In this document: positions 7,616 to 15,871 of the stretch, in pieces
Position numbering within the stretch: position 1 is the first letter of the stretch
Layout of the letters: every line of letters begins with the position of its first letter
From: Haloarculaceae archaeon H-GB1-1
GTDB taxonomy: Archaea > Halobacteriota > Halobacteria > Halobacteriales > Haloarculaceae
Length of the DNA: 64,000 nt
Assembly: GCA_029688825.1 (NCBI GenBank)
Contig: JARUKX010000001.1
Coordinates: 124,001-188,000, forward strand
Direction: 5' to 3'
The notes under the pieces: model-generated
Seen by the model: only the letters and a program-made list of their open reading frames with translations
Database searches by the model: none
Told to the model about the DNA's origin: nothing
Made by a program: the position numbers and the translations under genes

Positions 7616-8575
7616 ATGCGTCGCGCCATGACTATCGGCCTGCTATTGACGCTACTCGTTTCTGCTGCGGGTGTGGCGAATGCGGACGACGCCAACCACT
7701 CACCGCTGGCCGATGCGGGACTCGATCAGTCGGTGAAGTCCGGTAGCGAAGTCTACCTCAGCTCCAACGGCTCGTCTGACCCCGACGGACGTATCGTCGA
7801 CTACCACTGGCAGGTCGTCACGCCCTCGGGAACCACGGAGCGGCCCTACTGCTTCAACTGCGAACGAGCCAAACTGTTCCCCACAGAACACGGCCGCTAC
7901 GAGGTCACCGTGACCGTCACGGACGACGATGGAGCCACTGCATCGGACACGATGTACGTCGATGTCTCCACGTCGAACCCACCCACGGTCTCCATCGACG
8001 GCCCATCCCAGGGCTCTGAAGACGAGACGTTCACCTACGAAGCGGCAGTCGATTCGACTGACACACCCCTCTCCCGCGTCGTCTGGCGCGTCGACGACGA
8101 GGTGATGAACGAATCATCGGTCGAAGGGTACTCTGCATCACCCTCGATAACGTTCTCTCCCGATGACGCCGGCCGGATGGAGGTCTCCGCGACCGTGTGG
8201 GACGCCGGCAGACAGCGCGCAACCGACACGAAATCCGTCAGCGTACACTCCACTACCAGCGGCACCGGCGTGTGTGGACTGGCGCGTGGGTACGGAGTCG
8301 ATACAAGGCAGGACTGTGACGAGATCTTCAATGGTGCCGACCGCTCCGTGACGAAGGAAGATGGGACAAAGGAGTTTATGGAAGTGAACGGTGAGGATGG
8401 TCTACAAAAATCCGCAGACCAAGGAAAATCAAACTATAACAGTGATTTCTCATCAGAATCAAATGAGCGCAGAGAAGATGTAATCGAATCAAGCACAGAT
8501 ACAAGCGACACAACAGATGGGAAACAAGATACCTCCTCAGAAGCAGATTGGAATGGTGGAGGATATGGCTTCTAA
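7616..8575 (+). CDS. Secreted PKD-domain protein
   Basis: 319 residues with an N-terminal Sec-type signal peptide (about 1-24, TIGLLLTLLVSAAGVANA). Residues ~28-120 form a PKD/Ig-like repeat: the ADAGLDQSV opening, SSNGSSDPDGRIVDYHWQV and the closing YEVTVTVTDDDGATASDT. A second Ig-like repeat follows to about 215. The last ~65 residues are a Ser/Asp/Glu-rich low-complexity tail. The gene's codon use changes abruptly: the first two thirds are G+C-rich, but from about 8390 the DNA drops to roughly a third G+C. It converges on the next gene with 10 bases between. Likely a cell-surface protein; its binding partner is unknown. Confidence 0.8.
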   Translation: MRRAMTIGLLLTLLVSAAGVANADDANHSPLADAGLDQSVKSGSEVYLSSNGSSDPDGRIVDYHWQVVTPSGTTERPYCFNCERAKLFPTEHGRYEVTVTVTDDDGATASDTMYVDVSTSNPPTVSIDGPSQGSEDETFTYEAAVDSTDTPLSRVVWRVDDEVMNESSVEGYSASPSITFSPDDAGRMEVSATVWDAGRQRATDTKSVSVHSTTSGTGVCGLARGYGVDTRQDCDEIFNGADRSVTKEDGTKEFMEVNGEDGLQKSADQGKSNYNSDFSSESNERREDVIESSTDTSDTTDGKQDTSSEADWNGGGYGF

Positions 8576-8585
8576 CCCTCCAGCT

Positions 8586-9359
8586 TCAAATTTCCCGATA
8601 TGTCTTAAGAGACGATTTAATCACATATTTGTCGGATTTTCTCCCTTGGATGTTCTGAATGACCCACTTCGATTTTACTTTCATCTGTGCTTTCCTATTT
8701 CCGCTCTCGTCAATCATGTAAATTCGAAGTTGCCACGGCGAAGTCCCTTGCTGGACCTCATGTGAATATCGGAATGCTCCCATCAGATAAGTAGAACGTG
8801 TAAATAGGCGAGTTCTATTTTGGACGTTTGGCATCCAATAAACTATTAATTCACCATCAATGATACGATAGTTTTTAATGGTTAAATTATATTTTTTGGC
8901 ACCAGCGACGGTTCGGTTCGCGAAATCCTGCATCGTATCTTTCGATTCAGGAGTTGCGGTTGCGGTCGTTGTGGCAGTTGCAGTCGGCGTCGGTGTTGGG
9001 GTCGACGTTGGTGTGTGCGTAACCGTCGGGGTGCTCGTCGTCTTTGGAGTCGTCTCCGTCGAGACTGTCGTCACGTTCGTCGTCGAACTCCCACCGGCAC
9101 CCTCACCGACGTCGACCTGCGCATACGCGACAGCGCCACCGCCGACGAGCAGGAGAACGACGACCAGATAGAACATCGTCGCTAGCGCCGAGGTTGGACC
9201 TCCTCCGGCACGGATACCGGGAAGGTGAGCACACCGGTCAGCGACGCCACGGTAGTTCCGAGCGATGGCGAGTGGCGCGGACACCGGGAGACAGAGTACC
9301 GCGACGACGACGGCGAGCGGATAGCTGACTCGGCGCCAGGAATCCGAGATGAGCGTCAT
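8586..9359 (-). CDS. Membrane-anchored protein with Thr/Pro-rich linker, unknown function
   Basis: 257 residues and not a family I recognise. There are two hydrophobic segments near the N-terminus (about 12-32 and 60-80, MFYLVVVLLLVGGGAVAYA), then a long linker of alternating Thr and Pro (about 95-140), then a ~115-residue C-terminal globular domain (DTMQDFANRTVAGAKKYNL onward) richer in Lys, Arg and Tyr than typical haloarchaeal proteins. The C-terminal third is encoded by A+T-rich DNA, like the tail of its convergent neighbour. This suggests the globular domain was acquired or is expressed from foreign-origin DNA. The topology predicts the domain outside the cell on a flexible stalk. Confidence 0.7.
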   Translation of the reverse strand: MTLISDSWRRVSYPLAVVVAVLCLPVSAPLAIARNYRGVADRCAHLPGIRAGGGPTSALATMFYLVVVLLLVGGGAVAYAQVDVGEGAGGSSTTNVTTVSTETTPKTTSTPTVTHTPTSTPTPTPTATATTTATATPESKDTMQDFANRTVAGAKKYNLTIKNYRIIDGELIVYWMPNVQNRTRLFTRSTYLMGAFRYSHEVQQGTSPWQLRIYMIDESGNRKAQMKVKSKWVIQNIQGRKSDKYVIKSSLKTYREI

Positions 9360-9422
9360 TCACGATATTCATCTCTCGCCGTCCGTTAAAATTCTATTTC
9401 TCTCCTGCTGAAAATTTGGTCG

Positions 9423-10463
9423 TTATCGCTGGGAGGTGCGGCGGCGGTGGACGATACCCTGATTGTTCGCCGCGGTGGCCGCGAATTCGCGGAAGGCTTC
9501 GCCCGTCTCGCTTTCGGGGTCCCGGACGATCGGCTCGCCAGCGTCGCCACCCTCACGGACCGCGGGGTCGAGCGGGATCTCGCCGAGGAACGGCATTTCC
9601 GTCTCGTCGGCGAGGGACTGGCCGCCGCCCTCGCCGAAGATGGCGTGCTCGCCGCCGCAGTCGGGACACTTGAACGTCGACATGTTCTCGACGATCCCGA
9701 GGACCGGGGTCTCGTGCTTGCCGAACATCCGCAGCCCCTTTCGGGCGTCGTCGAGCGCGACGTCCTGCGGCGTGGTGACGATGACCGATCCCGTGACGGG
9801 GACGGTCTGGAGAAGCGAGAGCTGGGTGTCGCCGGTTCCCGGCGGCAGGTCGACGACCATGTAATCGAGTGCGCCCCACTCGACGTCCTCCCAGAGCTGG
9901 GTGAGGACCTTGTGGACCATGGGGCCACGCCAGATGACCGGGTCGTCCTCGCCGACGAGGAAATCCATGCTCATGAGCTTCATGCCGTACTTCTCCGGCG
10001 GGACGAGCGTCTCGTCCTGGGTTGCTTTCGGCTGCTCGTCCGCGGAGAGCATGCGCGGAACGTTGGGTCCGTAGACGTCGGCGTCGAATAGCCCGACGCG
10101 CGCGCCGAGTTGCGCGAGACCTGCGGCGAGATTCACCGCGACCGTGCTCTTACCGACGCCCCCTTTGCCAGAGGCGACTGCGATGAGGTTCTTGACGCCG
10201 GGAAGCACCTGCTCCTCGGGGTCGAGACCGCGGTCGACGTCCGCCGAGAGGTCGACATCGTAGTCGGTGTCGGCGAGTACTTCGCGAACACGGTCCGCGA
10301 TTCCGGTCTCGGTCGGTGAATACGGTGCACCGAGCGCCAGTGAGATGTGGAGCGTCTCGTCTTCGATATCGATCGAGTTGACGAGATTCAAGGAGACGAT
10401 GTCGTCGCCGAGATCGGGGTCTTCGACCTGGCGTAATCGGTCACGCACGTCGGCTTCGTTCAT
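9423..10463 (-). CDS. Mrp/NBP35-family Fe-S cluster carrier ATPase
   Basis: 346 residues from the ATG at 10463. An N-terminal MIP18/DUF59-type domain (about 1-80, MNEADVRDRLRQVEDPDLGD) precedes a ParA/MinD-like ATPase with the deviant Walker A SGKGGVGKST (98-107), a switch I region around GLFDADVYGPNVPRML and the VDLPPGTGDTQLSLL switch II. The C-terminal CPDC pair in STFKCPDCGGEH is the cluster-bridging motif. The family holds and transfers Fe-S clusters to apo-proteins in the cytoplasm. It is divergent from moaA, whose product needs two 4Fe-4S clusters; a functional link is possible but unproven. Confidence 0.93.
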   Translation of the reverse strand: MNEADVRDRLRQVEDPDLGDDIVSLNLVNSIDIEDETLHISLALGAPYSPTETGIADRVREVLADTDYDVDLSADVDRGLDPEEQVLPGVKNLIAVASGKGGVGKSTVAVNLAAGLAQLGARVGLFDADVYGPNVPRMLSADEQPKATQDETLVPPEKYGMKLMSMDFLVGEDDPVIWRGPMVHKVLTQLWEDVEWGALDYMVVDLPPGTGDTQLSLLQTVPVTGSVIVTTPQDVALDDARKGLRMFGKHETPVLGIVENMSTFKCPDCGGEHAIFGEGGGQSLADETEMPFLGEIPLDPAVREGGDAGEPIVRDPESETGEAFREFAATAANNQGIVHRRRTSQR

Positions 10464-10566
10464 GGGTTCGGGTAGGATTCGGGCCAGCGATAAGGCTTGT
10501 GAACCAGAAACAGTCGTCGTCGTTATGTCCCGAAAAGGCAACGAACGTCGGTAACAAATCGTCTAT

Positions 10567-10593
10567 GTTGTAACCTTTATGAGTTACATCAAC
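10567..10593. promoter_or_regulatory. Imperfect inverted repeat between mrp and moaA
   Basis: GTTGTAAC (10567-10574) is mirrored by GTTACATCAAC (10583-10593), with one extra base in the right arm. It lies in the 178-base divergent spacer, about 50 bases before the moaA start and upstream of a TATA-like GTATTAAGG at 10611-10619. It is a candidate operator; the regulator is unknown. Confidence 0.45.
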
Positions 10594-10641
10594 GGCGTGT
10601 TTCGGCGACGGTATTAAGGGCTGGAACGGGAATGCACGAAC

Positions 10642-11634
10642 ATGCTCGAAGACGACTTCGGTCGGGAGGTCACTGGGGTCCGCGTCTCGCTGACCGACCG
10701 GTGTAACTTCGATTGCGTCTATTGTCACAACGAGGGGCTCGGCGACACACGCGGTCCAATGGACGCACAGGACGATGAGATGACGGCTGACGAGGTGGTC
10801 CGATTTCTGGAGGTCGCAGCCGAGTACGACGTGGACGCTGTAAAGTTCACGGGGGGCGAACCGATGCTCCGGGACGACCTCGAAGAGATCGTCCGACGGA
10901 CTCCTGACGAGATGGAGGTCTCGCTGACGACCAACGGGACGTTCCTCCCGGGTCGCGCATCGGACCTCGTCGATGCTGGCCTCGATCGTGTCAACGTTTC
11001 GCAGGACGCACTCGACCCCGAGTCGTTTCGCAAGGTCACACAGAGCGGTGCGTACGACGACGTCATAGAAGGGGTGATGGCAGCCGTGGATGCAGGGCTG
11101 GACCCCGTGAAGCTCAACATGGTCGTCTTCGAGGCCACTGCTGGCTACGTCCCCGAGATGGTCGACCACGTCGCCGAGAACGACGGCCTCCAGCTCCAGC
11201 TCATCGAGTACATGCCCGAACTCGCTGGCAACCCCGAGTGGGCCATCGACATCGAACGCGTCCACGGTTGGCTGGAAGAGCAGGCCGACGAAATCGAACA
11301 CCGTGAGATGCACGACCGGCGACGGTACTGGGTCGATGGAGGCATGGTCGAGATCGTCGACCCCGTCGAGAACGCCAACTTCTGCGCGAACTGTCATCGC
11401 GTCCGCGTCACGCACGAAGGATATCTAAAGGGCTGTCTCAATCGGAACGACGACCTCCGGAGTATGGGCGAAATGACGAAACCCGAGATCCGAGACGCGT
11501 TCGAGGAGACAGTCGCGAACCGCGTCCCGTACTACGGGGAATACATGGTCAAGGGTGAAGACGATGAGTGGACGATGAACGAGAAGTACTTCGGCGGGTC
11601 CGAAGAGTACGGGACGGTCCCCACCAGCGATTGA
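10642..11634 (+). CDS. moaA: GTP 3',8-cyclase MoaA (radical SAM, molybdenum cofactor)
   Basis: 330 residues. The radical-SAM cluster motif is CNFDCVYC (C21, C25, C28) and the second, GTP-binding 4Fe-4S cluster uses C248, C251 and C265 (FCANCHRVR...GYLKGC). The [13 protein letters not shown] segment (68-80) and LTTNGTFL follow the family pattern. It catalyses the first step of molybdopterin synthesis, rearranging GTP to a cyclic intermediate for MoaC. The bacterial and human enzymes end in a Gly-Gly tail; this protein ends YGTVPTSD, with a GG 16 residues from the end. No other moa genes are in the window. Confidence 0.92.
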   Translation: MLEDDFGREVTGVRVSLTDRCNFDCVYCHNEGLGDTRGPMDAQDDEMTADEVVRFLEVAAEYDVDAVKFTGGEPMLRDDLEEIVRRTPDEMEVSLTTNGTFLPGRASDLVDAGLDRVNVSQDALDPESFRKVTQSGAYDDVIEGVMAAVDAGLDPVKLNMVVFEATAGYVPEMVDHVAENDGLQLQLIEYMPELAGNPEWAIDIERVHGWLEEQADEIEHREMHDRRRYWVDGGMVEIVDPVENANFCANCHRVRVTHEGYLKGCLNRNDDLRSMGEMTKPEIRDAFEETVANRVPYYGEYMVKGEDDEWTMNEKYFGGSEEYGTVPTSD

Positions 11635-11708
11635 GTGGATGAAGTACCCCCGAACTGCTTCTGGGTGTCGTGCGCGACCCCTTCGCAACCCTGCGGTTCA
11701 TTCGTTGC

Positions 11709-11717
11709 GTTTTTATA
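11709..11717 (+). promoter_or_regulatory. TATA-like box upstream of tRNA-Ser and the uS13 operon
   Basis: The T-rich GTTTTTATAG element lies within the G+C-rich spacer after moaA, about 85-90 bases before tRNA-Ser. It is the only clear A+T-rich element here, so it may drive a tRNA-containing precursor that continues into the ribosomal genes. Confidence 0.4.
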
Positions 11718-11799
11718 GTGGGGCGGGTGAATGTTGCAATACGCTCGTGTAGGGGCGAACGCCCCGAGTCCGTGACGGGCGACAGTAAACGAAAGCCGT

Positions 11800-11884
11800 G
11801 TCGTGGTAGCCAAGCCTGGCCCAAGGCGCAGGGTTGCTAACTCTGTGGCGTACAGCCTCCGGGGTTCGAATCCCCGCCACGACG
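11800..11884 (+). tRNA. tRNA-Ser(GCT)
   Basis: Acceptor GTCGTGG pairs with CCACGAC, and the discriminator is G as expected for serine. The anticodon arm is CAGGG-TTGCTAA-CTCTG with anticodon GCT, reading AGC and AGU. A long variable arm (TGGCGTACAGCCT) confirms a class II tRNA. It has 85 bases, no intron and no encoded CCA. It lies 19 bases upstream of the uS13 gene. Confidence 0.95.
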
Positions 11885-11903
11885 CTCACACTCCCATCAA
11901 CAT

Positions 11904-12422
11904 ATGAGTGCAGAAGAACCAGACGCGGAGGAACAAGCGGAAGAGGAGGATATCCGCTATTTCATCCGCATCGGCCAGACCGACCTCGACGGCACGAAGT
12001 CCGTCGAGCGGTCGCTAACAGAAATGAACGGTATCGGACATCGAGCTGCCCGGATCATCGCGGAGAAGGCCGGGGTCGACCGTCGCGAGACGTTCGGCGC
12101 ACTCGAAGAGAACAAGATCGACGACGTCGTGGAGCTTGTCGAAGGCTTCGCCGAGGAAGTCCCCGAGTGGCTCACGAACCACCAGGAGGACTTCTTCAGC
12201 GGGAACACCACCCACGAAACCGGCAACGACCTCGATCTCACCCGCCGACAGGACATCAATCGGATGAAGATGATCAACTCCTACAAGGGGGTCCGCCACA
12301 AGCGTGGTCAGAAGGTACGCGGCCAGCGGACGAAGTCCACGGGCCGTACCGAGGGGACCATCGGCGTCAACGTCGAGGCGATCAAGGAAGAGGCCGCTGA
12401 AGAAGCGGCAGGTGAAGAATAA
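11904..12422 (+). CDS. rps13: 30S ribosomal protein uS13
   Basis: 172 residues. The core begins at [20 protein letters not shown] and includes the helix-hairpin segment [19 protein letters not shown] and the basic tail [20 protein letters not shown], all typical of archaeal S13, which sits in the small-subunit head and contacts P-site tRNA. Short acidic tails at both ends ([14 protein letters not shown] and [11 protein letters not shown]) are haloarchaeal adaptations. It is the first protein gene of the conserved archaeal block uS13-uS4-uS11-RpoD, and its stop overlaps the start of the uS4 gene by one base (TAATG). Confidence 0.97.
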   Translation: MSAEEPDAEEQAEEEDIRYFIRIGQTDLDGTKSVERSLTEMNGIGHRAARIIAEKAGVDRRETFGALEENKIDDVVELVEGFAEEVPEWLTNHQEDFFSGNTTHETGNDLDLTRRQDINRMKMINSYKGVRHKRGQKVRGQRTKSTGRTEGTIGVNVEAIKEEAAEEAAGEE

Positions 12423-12946
12423 TGGCACTCGGTTCCAACACGAAGTTCTACGAGACGCCGAACCACCCATTCCAGGGCGAACGTATCGCCGACGAGGCGA
12501 ATCTGCTCGGCCGCTACGGGCTGAAGAACAAAGAAGAACTCTGGCGCTCGCAGTCCGAACTTCGCTCGTATCGTCGTGAGGCTCGCTCCCTGCTGGGGCG
12601 TGCCGGCGACGAATCCGAGGCTGTCGACCGCGAATCCGAGGAGTTCCTCGCTCGCCTCAAGCGCATCGGCGTCCTCGACGAGCAGGACAGTCTTGACGAC
12701 ATCCTGAGCCTCGAAGTCACGGACGTCCTCGAACGCCGCCTGCAGACCGTCGTCTACCGCAAGGGCTACGCGAACACGCCCCAGCAGGCGCGACAGTTCA
12801 TCTCCCACGGCCACATCGTCGTTGGGGACAGTCGCGTTTCGACGCCGTCCTACAAGGTGCCGGTCGAAGAGGAAGAACTGGTCGGCTTCGACGAGAACAG
12901 CCCGATCAGCGACGAACTCCACCCGGAACGAGCGGAGGAACAATAA
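12422..12946 (+). CDS. rps4: 30S ribosomal protein uS4
   Basis: 174 residues. The N-terminus [19 protein letters not shown] and the following [15 protein letters not shown] are characteristic of archaeal uS4, and the S4 RNA-binding fold is visible in [20 protein letters not shown] and [17 protein letters not shown] (about 101-140). It nucleates assembly of the small-subunit body by binding 16S rRNA. Gene order uS13-uS4-uS11-rpoD is the conserved archaeal arrangement, with a one-base overlap upstream and one base before the next ATG. Confidence 0.97.
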   Translation: MALGSNTKFYETPNHPFQGERIADEANLLGRYGLKNKEELWRSQSELRSYRREARSLLGRAGDESEAVDRESEEFLARLKRIGVLDEQDSLDDILSLEVTDVLERRLQTVVYRKGYANTPQQARQFISHGHIVVGDSRVSTPSYKVPVEEEELVGFDENSPISDELHPERAEEQ

Positions 12947-12947
12947 C

Positions 12948-13334
12948 ATGAGCTCGGAAGACAGCAAGTGGGGCATCGCCCACGTCCACGCATCGTTCAA
13001 CAACACGGTCATCACCATCACGGACCAGACCGGGGCCGAGACCCTGGCGAAGTCCAGTGGTGGGACCGTCGTCAAACAGAACCGAGACGAGGCGTCCCCG
13101 TACGCGGCCATGCAGATGGCCGAAGTGGTCGCTGAAGACATCCTCGCACAGGGTATCGAAGGTGTCCACGTGCGCGTCCGCGGTCCAGGTGGAAACCAGC
13201 AGACCAACCCCGGTCCGGGTGCGCAGGCGACGATTCGAGCGCTGGCTCGCGCCGGTCTCGAAATCGGTCGCATCGAGGACGTCACTCCGATTCCACACGA
13301 CGGCACTCGCGGTCCCAAAAACAGCGGGTTCTAA
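12948..13334 (+). CDS. rps11: 30S ribosomal protein uS11
   Basis: 128 residues from the ATG at 12948. The frame is open further upstream inside the uS4 gene, but that segment is an arginine-rich out-of-frame shadow. The family signature is [19 protein letters not shown], the [13 protein letters not shown] helix and the C-terminal [19 protein letters not shown]. uS11 forms the platform of the small subunit near the mRNA exit. It is translated in the uS13-uS4-uS11-RpoD unit, one base after the uS4 stop. Confidence 0.97.
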   Translation: MSSEDSKWGIAHVHASFNNTVITITDQTGAETLAKSSGGTVVKQNRDEASPYAAMQMAEVVAEDILAQGIEGVHVRVRGPGGNQQTNPGPGAQATIRALARAGLEIGRIEDVTPIPHDGTRGPKNSGF

Positions 13335-13337
13335 CAC

Positions 13338-14084
13338 ATGACCGAGGACTACGAGGTTGAGTTCGTCGAACGCGAAGAGCGAGAGGCTCGCTTCGTCGTC
13401 AGAGGTATCACCCCGGCGTTCGCGAACGGGATTCGCCGTGCGATGATCGCTGACGTCCCGACGTTCAGCGTCGATACGGTACGCGTCGTCGAGAACTCCA
13501 GCGTGATGTTCGACGAACAGATCAGCCTTCGTCTCGGACTCGTCCCGCTTACGACACCGGTCGACGAGTTCGAGATCGGCGACGAAGTCACGTTGTCCAT
13601 CGACGTGTCGGGACCGAACACGGCATACTCGGGCGACATCGTCACCAGTGACGATCTCGTCCAGCCGGCGGACGACAACGTTCCGATCATCGAGCTCAAG
13701 GACGACCAGCGACTCGAAGCCGAAGCCGACGCAGTCCTCGACCGCGGCCGCGAACACGCCAAGCATCAGGGCGGCGTCGCCGTCGGATATCGACACCTCC
13801 AGCGCGTGGAGGTCGTCGGTGACAAGGAGGAGTTCGCCAAGGAGGAACCGGAGATCCTCCGCGGCGTCATCGAAGACGATGGCGAACTCGTTGCGACGGA
13901 AACGTTCGATAACGACCTAACCAACCGCTATCCGGGCAAGGAGGTCGAAGTTCACGACATCCCGAACGCCTTCGTCTTCCACGTCGAGACCGACGGTTCG
14001 TTCTCGGTGGACGAACTCGTCACGGCAGCCATCGATAGTCTGCACGGTCGCGCGACCGAGCTCAAAGAAGCCGTCCAGCTGTAA
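13338..14084 (+). CDS. rpoD: DNA-directed RNA polymerase subunit D (Rpb3/alpha homologue)
   Basis: 248 residues. The dimerisation domain is recognisable as [20 protein letters not shown] at the N-terminus and the C-terminal [19 protein letters not shown]. Subunit D pairs with L to nucleate RNA polymerase assembly. The insert domain of many archaeal D subunits carries Fe-S cysteines; no cysteine occurs anywhere in this protein, so it cannot bind such a cluster. It closes the uS13-uS4-uS11-rpoD unit and is followed by a 115-base spacer to tRNA-Leu. Confidence 0.97.
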   Translation: MTEDYEVEFVEREEREARFVVRGITPAFANGIRRAMIADVPTFSVDTVRVVENSSVMFDEQISLRLGLVPLTTPVDEFEIGDEVTLSIDVSGPNTAYSGDIVTSDDLVQPADDNVPIIELKDDQRLEAEADAVLDRGREHAKHQGGVAVGYRHLQRVEVVGDKEEFAKEEPEILRGVIEDDGELVATETFDNDLTNRYPGKEVEVHDIPNAFVFHVETDGSFSVDELVTAAIDSLHGRATELKEAVQL

Positions 14085-14166
14085 CACGAACAGATGATCC
14101 CCCAACCCACACACACGTCGATGACCGCTGCACCCGAGAGCGGTGCGAGCGCGAAGACCGAAAGGG

Positions 14167-14174
14167 GTTTTAGG
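14167..14174 (+). promoter_or_regulatory. TATA-like box for tRNA-Leu and the eL18 operon
   Basis: GGTTTTAG, a T-rich element about 27-33 bases upstream of the tRNA-Leu 5' end, in the spacer after rpoD. Position and composition fit an archaeal core promoter for the tRNA and possibly the downstream ribosomal genes. Confidence 0.45.
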
Positions 14175-14199
14175 GGGCACAAAGTAACCACATTTGCGC

Positions 14200-14284
14200 G
14201 CAGGGATAGCCAAGTCTGGCCAACGGCGCAGCGTTCAGGGCGCTGTCCCGTAGGGGTCCGCAGGTTCAAATCCTGCTCCCTGCA
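14200..14284 (+). tRNA. tRNA-Leu(CAG)
   Basis: Acceptor GCAGGGA pairs with TCCCTGC, followed by discriminator A as expected for leucine. The anticodon arm CAGCG-TTCAGGG-CGCTG gives anticodon CAG, reading CUG. A long variable arm (TCCCGTAGGGGTC) marks it as class II. It has 85 bases and no intron. It lies 30 bases upstream of the eL18 gene, a common haloarchaeal arrangement. Confidence 0.95.
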
Positions 14285-14314
14285 CTTTTCCTCACGATCC
14301 ATAGGAGGAACGCT

Positions 14315-14665
14315 ATGAGCAAGAGCAACCCGAGACTTAGTAGTCTCATCGCCGACCTGAAGTCGGCCGCCCGCAACTCGGGCGGAGACGTCTGGGGCGA
14401 CATTGCCGAGCGCCTGGAAAAGCCACGGCGCACGCACGCGGAAGTCAATCTGGGCCGCATCGAGCGGTACGCCCAGGAAGACGAGACCGTCGTCGTGCCG
14501 GGCAAGGTGCTGGGTAGCGGCGTTCTGCAGAAGGACGTTACCGTCGCCGCAGTGGACTTCTCTTCCACCGCGAAGAAGAAGATCGAACAGGTCGGAGATT
14601 CGATCGAACTCGAACAGGCACTCGAACAGAATCCCGAAGGCAGTAACGTGCGGGTGATTCGATGA
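14315..14665 (+). CDS. rpl18e: 50S ribosomal protein eL18
   Basis: 116 residues. [20 protein letters not shown], the [16 protein letters not shown] segment and [20 protein letters not shown] match the eL18 family, a universal archaeal/eukaryotic large-subunit protein related in fold to uL15. A GGAGG Shine-Dalgarno-like sequence (ATAGGAGGAACGCTATG) precedes the start at 14315. The gene opens the conserved archaeal order eL18-uL13-uS9-RpoN-RpoK and overlaps uL13 by 4 bases (ATGA), so translation is coupled. Confidence 0.97.
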   Translation: MSKSNPRLSSLIADLKSAARNSGGDVWGDIAERLEKPRRTHAEVNLGRIERYAQEDETVVVPGKVLGSGVLQKDVTVAAVDFSSTAKKKIEQVGDSIELEQALEQNPEGSNVRVIR

Positions 14666-15096
14666 GCGTCGCAGAATTCGAAGCGGACGTCGTCATCGAC
14701 GCACGCGACTGCATCATGGGCCGCGTCGCGACGCAGGTCGCGGAGCGAGCTCTCGACGGCGAATCCATCGCCGTCGTGAACGCCGAGCAAGCCGTCATCA
14801 CGGGCAGTGAAGATGACGTCATCTCGAAGTTCAAGAAGCGGCGGGACATCGGCTCGGACCGCGGGCCGGCGTACCCGAAGCGACCCGACGGCATCTTCAA
14901 GCGTGCCATCCGTGGCATGCTTCCGCACAAGAAGCCCCGAGGCCGCGAGGCGCTCGAGAACATCCGCGTCTACGTCGGTAATCCGTACGACGACGCTGAA
15001 GTTCTCGACGACACGTCGCTGGATCGCCTCTCGAACATCAAGTTCGTCCAGCTGGGCGACATCTCCGCATCCCTTGGAGCGAACGTAACATGGTAA
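14662..15096 (+). CDS. rpl13: 50S ribosomal protein uL13
   Basis: 144 residues. [19 protein letters not shown] near the N-terminus, the [20 protein letters not shown] stretch and [20 protein letters not shown] are uL13 signatures. It binds 23S rRNA early in large-subunit assembly. The start ATG overlaps the eL18 stop by 4 bases and the 3' end overlaps the uS9 start by 7 bases (ATGGTAA), indicating a tightly coupled operon. Confidence 0.97.
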   Translation: MSVAEFEADVVIDARDCIMGRVATQVAERALDGESIAVVNAEQAVITGSEDDVISKFKKRRDIGSDRGPAYPKRPDGIFKRAIRGMLPHKKPRGREALENIRVYVGNPYDDAEVLDDTSLDRLSNIKFVQLGDISASLGANVTW

Positions 15097-15488
15097 CGAA
15101 CACGTCTGGCAAGAAGAAGACGGCCATCGCTCGCGCGACCATCCACGACGGAGCCGGTCGCGTGCGCGTCAACTCGCAACCGGTCGAACTCGTCGAACCG
15201 GAACTGGCGCGACTGAAGATGCTCGAACCGTTCCGCATCGCAGACGCCGACCTCCGCGAGGAGATCGACGTCGAGGTCAGCGTCGAAGGTGGCGGCGTCA
15301 GCGGACAGGCAGACGCCGTCCGCACCGCGATCGCTCGTGGACTCGTCGAACACAGCAACGACGCGGAGCTCCGTGACGCGTTCATGGAGTTCGACCGCTC
15401 GCTGCTGGTCAACGACGTTCGACAGTCCGAGCCGAAGAAGTGGGGCGGACCTGGCGCCCGCGCGCGATACCAGAAATCGTACCGGTGA
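15090..15488 (+). CDS. rps9: 30S ribosomal protein uS9
   Basis: 132 residues. [19 protein letters not shown] at the N-terminus, the [20 protein letters not shown] core and the basic C-terminus [18 protein letters not shown] (whose last residues reach the P-site tRNA in ribosomes) identify uS9. It overlaps the uL13 gene by 7 bases. Translation of the next gene, rpoN, probably starts independently from its own GAGGTGAT Shine-Dalgarno. Confidence 0.97.
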   Translation: MVTNTSGKKKTAIARATIHDGAGRVRVNSQPVELVEPELARLKMLEPFRIADADLREEIDVEVSVEGGGVSGQADAVRTAIARGLVEHSNDAELRDAFMEFDRSLLVNDVRQSEPKKWGGPGARARYQKSYR

Positions 15489-15499
15489 GGTGATACACG

Positions 15500-15694
15500 A
15501 TGATGGTCCCGGTCCGATGTTTCACCTGCGGCAGCGTCGTCGGCAAGCACTGGGAAGAGTTCAAAGCGCGCGCCCGTGAGGGCGACGAGGACCCAGACGC
15601 GGTGCTGAACGAACTCGGCGTCGAGCGACACTGTTGTCGCCGGATGCTCGTCAGTCACGAGGACCTCGTCGACGTCGTCTCACCCTATCAATGA
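15500..15694 (+). CDS. rpoN: DNA-directed RNA polymerase subunit N (Rpb10 homologue)
   Basis: 64 residues, the normal length. The zinc-bundle signature is complete: CFTCG near the N-terminus and [10 protein letters not shown] (about 46-55). Subunit N stabilises the D-L-N-P assembly platform of RNA polymerase. A GAGGTGAT sequence precedes the tandem ATG codons at 15500 and 15503, so the start could be either. It overlaps rpoK by 4 bases. Confidence 0.97.
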   Translation: MMVPVRCFTCGSVVGKHWEEFKARAREGDEDPDAVLNELGVERHCCRRMLVSHEDLVDVVSPYQ

Positions 15695-15870
15695 TGGCAA
15701 AGAAAAGCGACAATCGGTACGAGAAGGCACGTATCCTCGGCTCGCGAGCGCTGCAAGTGGCCTACGGTGCGCCGGTCTTGATCGACACCGATCAGACCCA
15801 GCCGATTCTGATCGCGGCCGAGGAGTACGACGCGGGAGTACTGCCGTTCACGGTCCGACGGGGTGACTGA
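15691..15870 (+). CDS. rpoK: DNA-directed RNA polymerase subunit K (Rpb6 homologue)
   Basis: 59 residues from the first of two tandem ATGs (15691, 15694). The family core [20 protein letters not shown] followed by PVLIDTDQ is complete. Rpb6/omega-type subunits clamp the largest polymerase subunit and aid assembly. The start overlaps the rpoN stop codon (ATGA), and the stop lies one base before the most likely enolase start. Confidence 0.96.
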   Translation: MMAKKSDNRYEKARILGSRALQVAYGAPVLIDTDQTQPILIAAEEYDAGVLPFTVRRGD

Positions 15871-15871
15871 C

